Source: Thaumasiovibrio sp047250365 (GTDB taxonomy: Bacteria > Pseudomonadota > Gammaproteobacteria > Enterobacterales > Vibrionaceae). From it: a DNA stretch of 64,000 bases. Within the stretch, counting starts at the first letter, position 1, and every line of letters begins with the position of its first letter. The stretch spans positions 19,267 to 83,266 of the forward strand of contig NZ_JBLBVL010000017.1 in NCBI RefSeq assembly GCF_047250365.1, read 5' to 3'. The translations under genes were made by a program, and so were the position numbers. The notes beneath the pieces were generated by a model. That model had not been told where the DNA came from. It searched no databases and worked only from the letters and a program-made list of their open reading frames with translations. Shown piece after piece: positions 28,449-38,200 of this stretch.

Positions 28449-30605
28449 CTAAAAATCTTGTGGCTGATAACGATTTTCACTAATTACAACACCCTCTTGA
28501 TTGGTTATCACCACAGAGAAAAAGAGTGGTGTACTATCCAATTCGAGTTCATTCGCGACGTTTACTTTCTGGTTCTTTGCAATACTGACATCGGCCCACT
28601 GCCACGACGTTTCGCTATATGGGGTCAATATTGTGACGACACTCTCGTTATAATTTCGAAGCCCATCATTAACAATATCAACCGACAGTAACGGTCCTTT
28701 CTCATCATCGTAAGTAATGCTTAATATGGGTAACAGTGGCTGAAAAGCCTGTTGTAATGCAAAATACCCCGGTTTAGGTTGCCTGTTTACATCCAGTACC
28801 GACCAAGATATTGATGGCCAACTGTCAACAAACATAAATTGATAAATAGCGGCAAGACCATTAAACCTATTTAACCTTAGTCGCTCAGTTGCATACTTGG
28901 TCACTACCCTTTGATATTCTTGCGAATTTATCCAAAAATGTGATTTATCTTCACCTAATGATACCCCGGCAATATTAATCGTTTCATGTGGCTGGTAGTT
29001 ATGGTAAATCAAACGTGACACTGTCTCGTCATCCCATGGCCATGTTGAATCTTCTTTCCCTAAGATCTGACTGAACAATTGCCAATTAGGAAATGCTTGG
29101 GCACCGAACTCACTCACTATGGCAGGGTAGCTAAAATCAGCATAATCTTTATAACTGCCTGAATACCAACCTAACCAAGGATGTTCATTGGTATACGAAG
29201 CGGCTCTAACAATGCGACCATCGTTAGCCTGACCCAATGTTTCGGCTACCGCTTTTGTCAGCGCGATGTTCTGCGTTGCTTGATAAGTGGAATACTTGTA
29301 CTGCATCCATGTAGCATCCCACGGTGGTTCATTCTGGCCGCACCAAAAAGCGATAGACGGATGGTTGGATAACTGGAGGGTCATTGCTTGTGCTTGCCGT
29401 TGCGCTTCGAGAATAAACGCCTCATTGTCAACATATCCCCATTGCAACGGGAAGTCTTGCCAAACAATAAAACCTAGCTCATCAGCGGCGTTATAAAACG
29501 CATTACCCGCAACATGGGCATGAACCCGCACGCTGTTTACGTTAGCCTTTTGCATCAACGTCAGATCATGGTGGTAATCTTCTTTGCTCATACTGCCTAA
29601 CCATTGACTGGCAATATAGTTAGTACCGCGGATGAAATAGGGCTGTTCATTAAGATAAAACGTCGCGTTCTCGTCGTTAAAATCGACCGTTCTAAATCCA
29701 AACTGGTTTTGATAACGATCCGACAGCACACCATCAATTAGTACTTCAATATCCACATCATAAAGGACTGGTTCACCCCAATCCCAAGGCCACCACAGAC
29801 GCCGTTTTAGTTGTGGTAATGTGATATCTACCCGCCCGCCTCCTTTCGGCAATTCAACCTCTTTACGATAAAATTCCGTCTCATCATAAAAAATAGAACC
29901 ATGCAGTTTAGGGGTAATTTTAAGTTCAATTGATGCGGTTTGCCTATGTTGACTATCTAGCTCTATTTCAGCACGAGCGCGTGTTAACTCAGAGTCGACA
30001 TCATCTACATTCGAACGAATATTCACCTTGCTAACTGCAACAGGCCCTGTTTCTCTAATGCGTACGCTGCCCCAAATACCTCCAGAATTTCGATCTTGGC
30101 CATCAAGCGACCACGCACCGCCAGGGCGAGTATCGTGGTGATTTAGCACACCCTTGATGAGTGTTTTATGTAATGACCAATCCTCACTTGCAACTTCATC
30201 TGGACTATTAACCCAAATATCAATATTGTTTATACCTACCTTTATAAAAGGCGTTATTTCACTCTTTGATTGAATAAAATAACCAGCTTGCTCTCCAACA
30301 CGCTTGCCATTAATAATAGAAAGCGATTCATAATCAACCGCATCCAACTCTAACCAGTAGCGACTGCCTTCTGTTAACTTGTTTAGTGTAAACTGCCGGC
30401 TATAGTAAGCTTCTCCAGAATGGTCTATCCCAGACGTTACCCAGTTATGTGGCACATTGACTAAATGTTGGTCATGTTGAGCCGTTTTCACGTTTACAAT
30501 TTCGAGTTGCCACTGGCCATCAAGCGAATAATCGATTACTTGCCAAGATTTAGCTAACAGCGTAGCAGCATGAAAAAGCGAGAATAACAATATAATCGTT
30601 CTCAT
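28449..30605 (-). CDS. Glycoside hydrolase family 2, beta-mannosidase-like, secreted
   Basis: 718 residues with a signal peptide (about 1-18). The domain order is a sugar-binding jelly roll (about 20-185), an immunoglobulin-like domain and a TIM barrel from about 305. The acid/base Glu lies in FWCGQNEP and the nucleophile Glu in IVSEFGAQ. The WCGQNE form is like the beta-mannosidase and exo-glucosaminidase branches rather than beta-galactosidase. It probably acts in the periplasm on the locus polymer or on oligosaccharides. It is 19 nt after the HATPase gene. Confidence 0.85.
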   Translation of the reverse strand: MRTIILLFSLFHAATLLAKSWQVIDYSLDGQWQLEIVNVKTAQHDQHLVNVPHNWVTSGIDHSGEAYYSRQFTLNKLTEGSRYWLELDAVDYESLSIINGKRVGEQAGYFIQSKSEITPFIKVGINNIDIWVNSPDEVASEDWSLHKTLIKGVLNHHDTRPGGAWSLDGQDRNSGGIWGSVRIRETGPVAVSKVNIRSNVDDVDSELTRARAEIELDSQHRQTASIELKITPKLHGSIFYDETEFYRKEVELPKGGGRVDITLPQLKRRLWWPWDWGEPVLYDVDIEVLIDGVLSDRYQNQFGFRTVDFNDENATFYLNEQPYFIRGTNYIASQWLGSMSKEDYHHDLTLMQKANVNSVRVHAHVAGNAFYNAADELGFIVWQDFPLQWGYVDNEAFILEAQRQAQAMTLQLSNHPSIAFWCGQNEPPWDATWMQYKYSTYQATQNIALTKAVAETLGQANDGRIVRAASYTNEHPWLGWYSGSYKDYADFSYPAIVSEFGAQAFPNWQLFSQILGKEDSTWPWDDETVSRLIYHNYQPHETINIAGVSLGEDKSHFWINSQEYQRVVTKYATERLRLNRFNGLAAIYQFMFVDSWPSISWSVLDVNRQPKPGYFALQQAFQPLLPILSITYDDEKGPLLSVDIVNDGLRNYNESVVTILTPYSETSWQWADVSIAKNQKVNVANELELDSTPLFFSVVITNQEGVVISENRYQPQDF

Positions 30606-30624
30606 CTTTACCTCGAAATATCGT

Positions 30625-31077
30625 TCAATTAATATTTCTTTTCAGGAATTTAAAGGTGTTCTTTTCCTTCCCTTGCGTATATTTAAGGTCATCAGTCAAT
30701 TGTGCGACAATAATAAATCCCCGCCCTGACGTCGTCCATGTCGAGGGGTCTTCCGGATCGGGCTCAATAAAATCGGCACTCACTGCTCGTTCAAACTCAA
30801 TTTCTGTCATTGACTCGCCGTAATCTGATACCTCAAATACCAGTTCATTCGACCCGTTTATAAAACACGAACACTCTATCGGCATATTGTCATGGTACTT
30901 ATATGCATGTTCATAAGCGTTATTGACAATTTCTACCAAACATAATTCAAGCTCAGAGATAACCTGTTCAGATACTGCATGCTCTTGCAAATATTGTTGG
31001 ACATCTTCAGCAATGATGCGCGACACATCAGCAGAGCTTTGATATTTTTTACTAAACCTCTCTGTTACCGTTTGCAT
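30625..31077 (-). CDS. Anti-sigma-factor-type serine kinase (HATPase_c_2, RsbW-like)
   Basis: 150 residues, a GHKL ATPase of the partner-switching type. The N box is ELCLVEIVNNAYEHAY, the G1 box DYGESM and the G2 box GRGFIIVAQL. Such proteins phosphorylate an STAS antagonist and bind a target when it is phosphorylated. The ATG at 31077 has GAGG 8 nt upstream and is preferred. A GTG at 31095 would overlap the preceding gene. Its likely partners are the STAS protein (32305-32637) and the PP2C phosphatase (32589-33848) in the same operon. The target may be a sigma factor or the polysaccharide machinery itself. Confidence 0.85.
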   Translation of the reverse strand: MQTVTERFSKKYQSSADVSRIIAEDVQQYLQEHAVSEQVISELELCLVEIVNNAYEHAYKYHDNMPIECSCFINGSNELVFEVSDYGESMTEIEFERAVSADFIEPDPEDPSTWTTSGRGFIIVAQLTDDLKYTQGKEKNTFKFLKRNIN

Positions 31078-31087
31078 GGTAATTTCC

Positions 31088-32287
31088 TCACTCACGCACT
31101 AAGTCGTTCACTTGTTGAGTTTCAACTTCGGTTTCAAGTGGTGATACGTATGAGGCAATATTACTTACACCATTAACAAGCGGTTGATTTTGTCTGCGAT
31201 CTTTCAAAATATGTACAGCTCCGAGCTCTTCTAACGACTGTGTATATCCATCATGACTGATAAAGTAATCACCAAACACGGTTTTATTGTCGACATACGC
31301 TTCTGGTGTAACATGAATATACTCACCAATAATGCTACGCTTAATAACCGCACCCGACTCTATCTTACAATTCGCGCCAATAAGTGCAGGCCCTTCAATC
31401 ACAGCACCAGCTTGAATCTCCACCCCACTACTCACGATAACGGGCGCAATAATCTTGCTATTCTCAAAGTCTATCGAGGTATTTATTCCTACCCAAACGC
31501 CCGGTTTTACTTGTGTGCCCGGAATAGGATAACCCGGAACTTTACCGTACATTATGTCACTCGTCACTTCCCATATATCACTAATATTGCCCACATCTAG
31601 CCACTGAAAATCCATCTTTGTCGCATGAAAGGCAATGCCCATATCGACTAAGTGGGGGAAGAGTTCACTGCCGATATCATATTCTTGATCTTTAGGAATA
31701 AATTCAAAAATAGCCGGTTCAAAAATATATATTCCAGTATTAATTTCAGTAGACAGCGCTTCTTCAATTGAAGGTTTCTCTTGGAAATTTAATACCTTAC
31801 CGTAGTCATCTGAAACGACCACACCGTATTTACTGACCTCCTCTATACTGACATTTTTTGTGACTATCGTTGCGATGCCGCCATTTTCTTTATGTCGTCT
31901 AACCGCTTCGGAAATATTTAAGTCAATCCATGCATCACCACAAACAACAACAAAGGTATCATCAAAAAATCCAGAGAAGTCTTGGATTTTACGCATGCCA
32001 CCAGCAGAGCCAAGTGCTTTGCTGACAAATTGACCGTCGACAACCTCGCCTTCATATGAAAACGAAAGTTGCACATTAAAATGATGTCCATCACCAAAGT
32101 AGTTTTCAATAACATCAGCAAGGTGACTCGTATTGACGACTATCTTATCAACACCATGCGAACCAAATAGTTCTATCATTGATTCCATAACAGGTTTACC
32201 CAGTATTGGAATCATTGGCTTTGGAATAACATGTGTAATGGGTCTTACGCGCGTCCCTTTACCAGCAGCTAGGATCATTCCTTTCAT
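31088..32287 (-). CDS. Sugar-1-phosphate nucleotidyltransferase with C-terminal hexapeptide repeats
   Basis: 399 residues. An N-terminal Rossmann-type nucleotidyltransferase domain begins MKGMILAAGKGTRVRP, the pyrophosphorylase signature, followed by PKPMIPILGKP. The metal-site CGDAW is near residue 110. The C-terminal part (about 260-360) has hexapeptide left-handed beta-helix repeats (VIVSSGVEIQAGAVIEGPAL). It is like mannose-1-phosphate guanylyltransferase and GlmU/RmlA relatives and would make the NDP-sugar donor for the polymer. The sugar cannot be told from the motifs. It sits between the STAS and kinase genes, an odd place for a metabolic gene. Confidence 0.85.
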   Translation of the reverse strand: MKGMILAAGKGTRVRPITHVIPKPMIPILGKPVMESMIELFGSHGVDKIVVNTSHLADVIENYFGDGHHFNVQLSFSYEGEVVDGQFVSKALGSAGGMRKIQDFSGFFDDTFVVVCGDAWIDLNISEAVRRHKENGGIATIVTKNVSIEEVSKYGVVVSDDYGKVLNFQEKPSIEEALSTEINTGIYIFEPAIFEFIPKDQEYDIGSELFPHLVDMGIAFHATKMDFQWLDVGNISDIWEVTSDIMYGKVPGYPIPGTQVKPGVWVGINTSIDFENSKIIAPVIVSSGVEIQAGAVIEGPALIGANCKIESGAVIKRSIIGEYIHVTPEAYVDNKTVFGDYFISHDGYTQSLEELGAVHILKDRRQNQPLVNGVSNIASYVSPLETEVETQQVNDLVRE

Positions 32288-32304
32288 ATCTCACCCCCAA
32301 CAAG

Positions 32305-32637
32305 TTATGCGATAGCCGCCACCGCATCCTCTATCGTGTCAAAGCTCTCTATTAGCTTATCCATTCGAGTTAACTTAAGTAGCTCTTTAACAGGACGCTG
32401 AGGATTCACTAAGCTAATTTTTTTTCCTCGTAGCAACTTATAGACAGCCATCACTGCACCAAGGCCACTGCTATCCATAAATCGAACATCAGATAAATCC
32501 ATCACAAAATGTGCACTAATCGATTCCGCCATGTTCTCTACTTCTTGACGAAATTCTGGAGCCAATTTAGCGTCAAAACGATCTTCTCTTATTTGAAGAA
32601 TTGTGCATTGACCTTGGTTGATAATCTCGTATTGCAT
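32305..32637 (-). CDS. STAS-domain anti-anti-sigma factor (RsbV/SpoIIAA-like)
   Basis: 110 residues, a single STAS domain. The phosphorylation motif FMDSSGLG has Ser57 at the site equivalent to SpoIIAA Ser58. It would be phosphorylated by the HATPase kinase (30625-31077), dephosphorylated by the PP2C protein encoded just upstream, and in its free form would release the kinase's target. The start codon has a strong GAAGGAG and lies 49 nt inside the preceding gene in another frame, so translation is likely coupled. It resembles the Syp regulators SypA/SypE of Vibrio fischeri in kind, not shown in sequence. Confidence 0.88.
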   Translation of the reverse strand: MQYEIINQGQCTILQIREDRFDAKLAPEFRQEVENMAESISAHFVMDLSDVRFMDSSGLGAVMAVYKLLRGKKISLVNPQRPVKELLKLTRMDKLIESFDTIEDAVAAIA

Positions 32638-33848
32638 GGTTTTTCTCCTTCAGGGTAACCTGTCCATTCAACTACTAATACACTGACATCATCGTCAAAG
32701 TGTTTACTTTCTTGCCAATTACGAACTCTATTTACCAATAGCTCTGTTTGTACTTCTGTCGGTTGTGCTTTTAGGTCAACCACCGCTTGCTTAAACCCCT
32801 CTTCAGAAAATTGCTCTTTATCCTTTTCAGCTTCCGTAATGCCATCGGAGTACATCCATATTTTGTCACCTGGCTCAAGCTGAATATATGCCGTTTCATA
32901 CTCAACAAAATCAAAAGCACCGACAACAAAGCTATCTTGACCAATAAATTCAGCATCACCTTTCTGACTATGTAACCAAACCAAAGGCGGATGCCCACCC
33001 ACTGAAAACGCCAATTTACCGGTACGGATATTTAGCACGGCATATACCATCGTGAAATACAGCAAGTTTTGATCATTACCTAGGTAAAGATCATTGAGTT
33101 GTTTCAGTACTTCATGAGGTTCATTGATTCGATAGTAAGGTGGCGTATCTGTTAAGGATTTTACAATCGCGCCTTTGCCTGACTCTTTACTAATACTTTG
33201 TTGAACTGAAAAAGACATTAATGCAGAAGCCACACCATGACCTGCCACATCGAGCAGGTAATACCCAATGTGATCTTCATCGAGCTGCATGTAGCCCAAC
33301 ATATCTCCGCCAATTTGCGCACTGGGTATCGAGACATAACTCAACTCAACGCCGGTTAATTTTTTCTGCTTGGGCAACAGGCGTCGCACCATCTCACCTG
33401 CTGATTCCAGATCTTTTTGAATCACAGCATAGGCGCTATCGAGTTCTCTTTTTTTATTCAAAATTTCATTGTGTAGCCCTAGCGTTCTAAAGCCCGCTTC
33501 TACTCTAGCTTGCAGTTCATCAACATGGGTATCCTTATTAATGAAGTCGTCTGCACCGACATTAATACCTTCAACAATCGATTGCTTATCATTCTTTCCA
33601 GATAACAAAACAAAAAATACATACCGATCAAATTCACCGGACTTAATGTGACTACACAGCTCAATGCCATCCATGATTGGCATCATCCAATCACTGAGTA
33701 CCATCTGAATGTCCGAGTCACTCGCTAAAACGTTTAATGCATCTTTTCCATGCTCGGCTGTCGATACATCGTAGCCGCGTTTGGTCAGTACCATTTTCAT
33801 TAAAAACCTGACTGACTTGTCATCTTCTACGAGGAGTATTTTTTTCAT
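32589..33848 (-). CDS. Response regulator with PP2C/SpoIIE-type phosphatase output
   Basis: 419 residues from the ATG at 33848 (GGGTAGG upstream; the longer start at 33869 is unlikely). A receiver domain (1-120) has the acidic pair at 8-10, phospho-acceptor Asp53 in SDWMMP and Lys near 104. A short coiled linker follows, then a SpoIIE-type PP2C domain (about 175-400) with metal-binding Asp residues in GGDMLG, DVAGHG and DDDVSV. It would dephosphorylate the STAS protein when activated by an unidentified kinase. It is the first gene of the operon and is divergent from the barrel gene at 34011. Confidence 0.88.
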   Translation of the reverse strand: MKKILLVEDDKSVRFLMKMVLTKRGYDVSTAEHGKDALNVLASDSDIQMVLSDWMMPIMDGIELCSHIKSGEFDRYVFFVLLSGKNDKQSIVEGINVGADDFINKDTHVDELQARVEAGFRTLGLHNEILNKKRELDSAYAVIQKDLESAGEMVRRLLPKQKKLTGVELSYVSIPSAQIGGDMLGYMQLDEDHIGYYLLDVAGHGVASALMSFSVQQSISKESGKGAIVKSLTDTPPYYRINEPHEVLKQLNDLYLGNDQNLLYFTMVYAVLNIRTGKLAFSVGGHPPLVWLHSQKGDAEFIGQDSFVVGAFDFVEYETAYIQLEPGDKIWMYSDGITEAEKDKEQFSEEGFKQAVVDLKAQPTEVQTELLVNRVRNWQESKHFDDDVSVLVVEWTGYPEGEKPCNTRLSTKVNAQFFK

Positions 33849-34010
33849 TTTTCCTACCCAAGACACCACTCAGCACCAAACAAATGCCTCAAAACACAAA
33901 ATCTGTCACACATTGAAGAGTGAATCTCAAATATTCAACATGTTACCTATACAATCAGTCTAGTAATCATTACTAACTATGCCAACTATCTGGATCTATT
34001 TTTTAAATTT
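33849..34010. promoter_or_regulatory. Divergent intergenic region between the regulator operon and the barrel gene
   Basis: The 162-bp AT-rich spacer must hold the promoter of the 15-kb minus-strand run and that of the plus-strand barrel gene. I saw no clear sigma-54 (GG-N10-GC) element and no confident sigma-70 pair. The assignment rests on gene arrangement only. Confidence 0.45.
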
Positions 34011-35066
34011 ATGATAACAACCCATCAATTAACTATAAAAACAATAAGTCGTAACAATCTCACGTCTGCTTTAATGTGTGCAAAATACGTGCTTATCATT
34101 GCTTGTTGGCCTAACTTTACCGTGGCCAGTGAGTACTTAAGTGAATCTCGAAAACACGCGCCCGAACCTGTCTCTCCCGCCTTTACCGCAGGTACAACTA
34201 CACCATTAGACGGCATAGACAAGAAAGAAGAAGAAAGTGAACTGATCTGGAAAGGGGTGAAAAGCTCTTTCGCAATACCGTTTGAAGAGTGGGAAAAAAA
34301 CGCCGACAAGGGATTATTGCATGGCTTAAGTGGTAACTTAGGTTTAGGCTATCCACTGCTAGATACGGTCGCTGCCAATATCCCACCGACAGCAAAATCA
34401 GGGCCGACCAATACCAACATTACATCAACCCTATCACTAAAATATACGCTGCTCGGCAATTGGTTTATTTCTGGAACACTATATTACTACCACGATAAAA
34501 ACCAACAGCAACCTTGGAACCCTGATTTCACCTATGTCTTTGGCTACAGCGACTGGCGTCCCTACACATTCAGCTTAATGTATGCCAACTATGGCGGGAA
34601 TAGGTTCAAGTCTACTGACGATCAAAAAGTCACCTATTTTGACCAAGGCACATGGTCTTTTGGGTGGAAGTTCCCCATTGTTGATCCCGTTTCAAGTTGG
34701 CTCACCTTTACCGATGAAGGAGCTATTGGGTGCCAAATCGATTTCAACTACACACCCGAATTTTTTGATTTAGCGAGTACCAGTTATATGAAAGGGCATC
34801 AAACCATCAGCCTTGGATGCAAGTACGCCCTCTTTGGTAACTGGTATGTGAATGGAACCGCTTTTTATTACCTCGACAGCAAACAGAAACAACCTTGGAA
34901 TCCCGACTATACCTATGGTTTTGGCTATTTTGACTGGCGCCCAGGTACCATTACCGTCCAATACAACAACTACTCGGGTAATCGATGGCGCAGCGCTGAT
35001 CGTGCAGATGGAACCGGCCGCTTTAAAGACGGCGCCATTACCATCGCTTACTCTTTCAGTTTCTAG
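34011..35066 (+). CDS. Outer-membrane beta-barrel protein with an internal duplication
   Basis: 351 residues, no recognised family. A signal peptide lies within about the first 40 residues. The mature part is beta-strand rich and ends in AYSFSF, a barrel C-terminal signature. Two long segments repeat (about residues 142-200 and 265-325). Both have LLGNW/LFGNW, then GTLYYY/GTAFYY, QPWNPD-x-TY-x-FGY-x-DWRP and YGGNR/YSGNR. It is divergent from the polysaccharide operon and upstream of the RTX gene. It might be the outer-membrane exit for the polymer or an anchor; this is inferred from position only. Confidence 0.7.
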   Translation: MITTHQLTIKTISRNNLTSALMCAKYVLIIACWPNFTVASEYLSESRKHAPEPVSPAFTAGTTTPLDGIDKKEEESELIWKGVKSSFAIPFEEWEKNADKGLLHGLSGNLGLGYPLLDTVAANIPPTAKSGPTNTNITSTLSLKYTLLGNWFISGTLYYYHDKNQQQPWNPDFTYVFGYSDWRPYTFSLMYANYGGNRFKSTDDQKVTYFDQGTWSFGWKFPIVDPVSSWLTFTDEGAIGCQIDFNYTPEFFDLASTSYMKGHQTISLGCKYALFGNWYVNGTAFYYLDSKQKQPWNPDYTYGFGYFDWRPGTITVQYNNYSGNRWRSADRADGTGRFKDGAITIAYSFSF

Positions 35067-35167
35067 CACTAATTTCAGCAATACCTCCCCCTGAACAGTG
35101 CCGATAAATCTTACCTAAACGCCCTGATATTTAGCTATTCTTAAGTGTGATGCTCGGCAGCCTGCCT

Positions 35168-35184
35168 TTGGCATCTTTATAGCA
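35168..35184 (+). promoter_or_regulatory. Candidate sigma-54 (-24/-12) promoter of the RTX gene
   Basis: TTGGCATCTTTATAGCA has the invariant GG (35170-35171) and GC (35182-35183) separated by exactly 10 nt, and TGGCA at -24. The -12 box TAGCA has one mismatch to TTGCA. The RTX start codon is about 60 nt further, leaving a leader of about 50 nt. Sigma-54 control with a bound activator is known for Vibrio polysaccharide loci such as syp. No activator site was identified. Confidence 0.5.
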
Positions 35185-35243
35185 GTTCCGTAAAGAGAGC
35201 CCATACCCTAATCGTTAATGCTTCATATATGCGAGGTGCCAAA

Positions 35244-38200
35244 ATGGAAAGTACTAAGAATGACGATAAAATCATTGGAACAGACAGCGACGACAACATT
35301 GATGCGCTAGCCGGAAATGATGAAGTCTTGGCGAAAGAAGGCGATGATTTTGTTGTCGGTGGTGAAGGGAGTGACACAATATCAGGCGCGCAAGGCAATG
35401 ACACCATTTTCGGTGATCTCGAATATGGCAATGACACGGAAGAGCCTAGTGCTCCCGCTGAGACAGATACATGGGGCAATGCGCAGACCGTTTACCAATA
35501 TGAAGCAACGGCCGAAGAAAAAGAGAACCCAACACACAGTGCTCGACTAGGAAATTACCTCGTTGACGACAATGGTTCCATTAATATTAAGTTCACTACA
35601 CAACAAAATCATGGCGACATTACTTTAATCCTTATGGATGAAAATGGTAATGAAGTTGACAGAGTCAGTGCACAAACCGATGAAAATGGCCAAATCCTTG
35701 TTGACTATACCTATAGCAATCAGCAATTCAATGGCGATGCCGCGGTAACATTTTCACTCATCGACAGCAATGGGCAACCGATAAATGACATCGAATCGGC
35801 GAGCATCATTGCGAATAACATCTATGATGACATCATCAGTGGTGGTGAAGGAGATGATGTCATCTTTGGTCAGCAAGGCAGTGACACCATTGACGGTGGA
35901 GCGGGAAATGACTTCCTTGATGGCGATATCAATGATGACTATCTCAGTGGTGGATTAGGCGACGATACGTTAATTGGTGGTAATGGTAACGATACCCTGC
36001 TCGGTGGTGATGGTGTCGATACGCTGCTTGGCAGTGATGGCGACGATACACTTTATGGCGGAGCTGGTAACGATACCCTGCTCGGCGAGTTAGGCAACGA
36101 CACCATATATGGCGGTGAAGGTGCCGACGTCATTATTGGTGATGACGGTGATGATCAGCTTTATGGCGCTGAAGGTGATGATATAGCCATTGGCGGTGAT
36201 GGTAATGATGTCGTCCGAGGTGGTGATGGCAATGATGAAATTCACGGTGATGCCGGTGATGATCACTTAACCGGCGACGCCGGCAACGACTTCATCATGG
36301 GTGGTAGCGGAGACGACAACATTTCTGGTGGTGCCGACGATGATCTTCTATTAGGTGGCGATGACAACGACACTCTTTCTGGCGGCGATGGTAACGATGT
36401 GGTCCTTGGTGAGCTGGGCGATGATGTTGTCTCCGGTGGCGATGGACACGACGAACTCCATGGCGGTGAAGGGAATGATGTCCTCAGTGGTGACAGTGGC
36501 GACGATGTCCTATTCGCAGGATCGGGCAATGACCGACTGGATGGTGGTGCAGGCAACGATACATTGCATGCAAATGAAGGCGATGATGTCATCTCAGCGG
36601 GTGATGGGGATGACTTTATCTTCGCAGGGGATGGTAATGATACGATCGATGCTGGGAGCGGCAACGATACTATCTATGGTGAAACCGGAAATAATACCAT
36701 TACGGCGGGCACCGGTGACGATACCGTCTACGCTGCCGACGGTGATGATAGCATTAATACTGCCGATGGCTTAGACACCGTTTACGCAGGTGCTGGCGAT
36801 AATAGGATATCGACCGGTAACGATAACGACACAGTTTATGCCGAAGGCGGTCATGACGACATCAACACTGGCTCTGGCGACGACATTATCTATGCCGGAG
36901 ATGGTAACAATACCCTCTCCGCTGGCGACGGCGACGATAAAATATTTGCAGGTGGCGGAGATGACACGGTTTATACCGGAGATGGTAACGATGAAGCTTA
37001 TACCGGCGCTGGTGCTGACGAGATAAATGCTGGCGCAGGCGATGACAAAATCTTCGCTGGCGAAGGTGACGATATCATCAAAGGCATCAGCGGAAATAAC
37101 CAACTTTATGGTGAGGGCGGCAATGACACAATTGATGCAGGTAGCAACGCCTCTACCCTCTTTGGTGGACATGGCGACGATCACCTCACTGGGTCTAAAG
37201 AAGACGACCATCTACTGGGCGGCAATGATAACGACACACTCATCGGTGGCCTTGGCAACGATACACTCGAAGGTGAATCCGGTGAAGATACACTGCTCGG
37301 CGGAAGCGGTGACGATGTCCTGCTGGGTGGTGGCAGCAACGACAACCTTGATGGTGGCGCTGGTAACGATGTCCTTGTTGGCGGCAGTGGCGATGACACC
37401 CTTTATGGTAAAGACGGCGATGATATCCTCGTCGGGGATGCGGGTAATGATCGACTCGATGGCGGACTAGGACGCTCCGAGCTTTATGGCGGTGATGGCA
37501 ACGATACCCTTATCAGTCAAGGTGAAGATGACATCCTCAGTGGCGGTGATGGTGATGACACAATATCGGCCGGTGATGGGGATAATCTTGTTTTTGCAGG
37601 CTCTGGCGATGATACCGTCCTAACTGGCGATGGTAATGACACCATCTTTGCTGACTCAGGACAAAACACCCTATCGAGTGGACTTGGTGACGACACCATC
37701 TATGGTGGTATCGACAACGACGACATTAAATCCGGAGCTGGGCAAGATGAAATATACAGTGGTGATGGCCACGATCTTATTGATGCTGGTGAGGGCAACG
37801 ATCACATAGATGCTGGCAGCGGTAACGATACAATCCATGCTGGTGATGGCGATGATGCCGTGTTTGGTGGTGGTGGTAACGATACACTTATTGGCGGCCA
37901 AGGTGCAGATTACCTCGCAGGTGGTGCCGGTAATGACACCATCGAGGATGATGGTAGTGATATTGTTCTTGGCGAAGCGGGTGATGATACATTGATTGCA
38001 GCAGAAACAGGTAGCCACCAAATCTATGGCGGTGAAGGCAATGACATGCTCATCGGTAGTGATGCCAGCGATACCCTCTATGGCGGTGCTGATAACGATA
38101 CAATAAATAGTGCTGGCGGCGACGATACTCTCTTTGCCGGCGATGGAAACGACACCATAAACAGTGGCGATGGCGATGATATCGTCTACGGAGAAGCCGG

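Noticed and set aside
33849..34010. Sigma-54 promoter for the polysaccharide operon
   Set aside because: GG pairs were checked for a GC 10 nt later on both strands, and none fits with a plausible -24 box.
34011..35066. Assignment of the barrel as a Wza or BcsC export protein
   Set aside because: There is no lipobox, no polysaccharide-export domain and no TPR. It only shows barrel features, so it is left as an unknown barrel.
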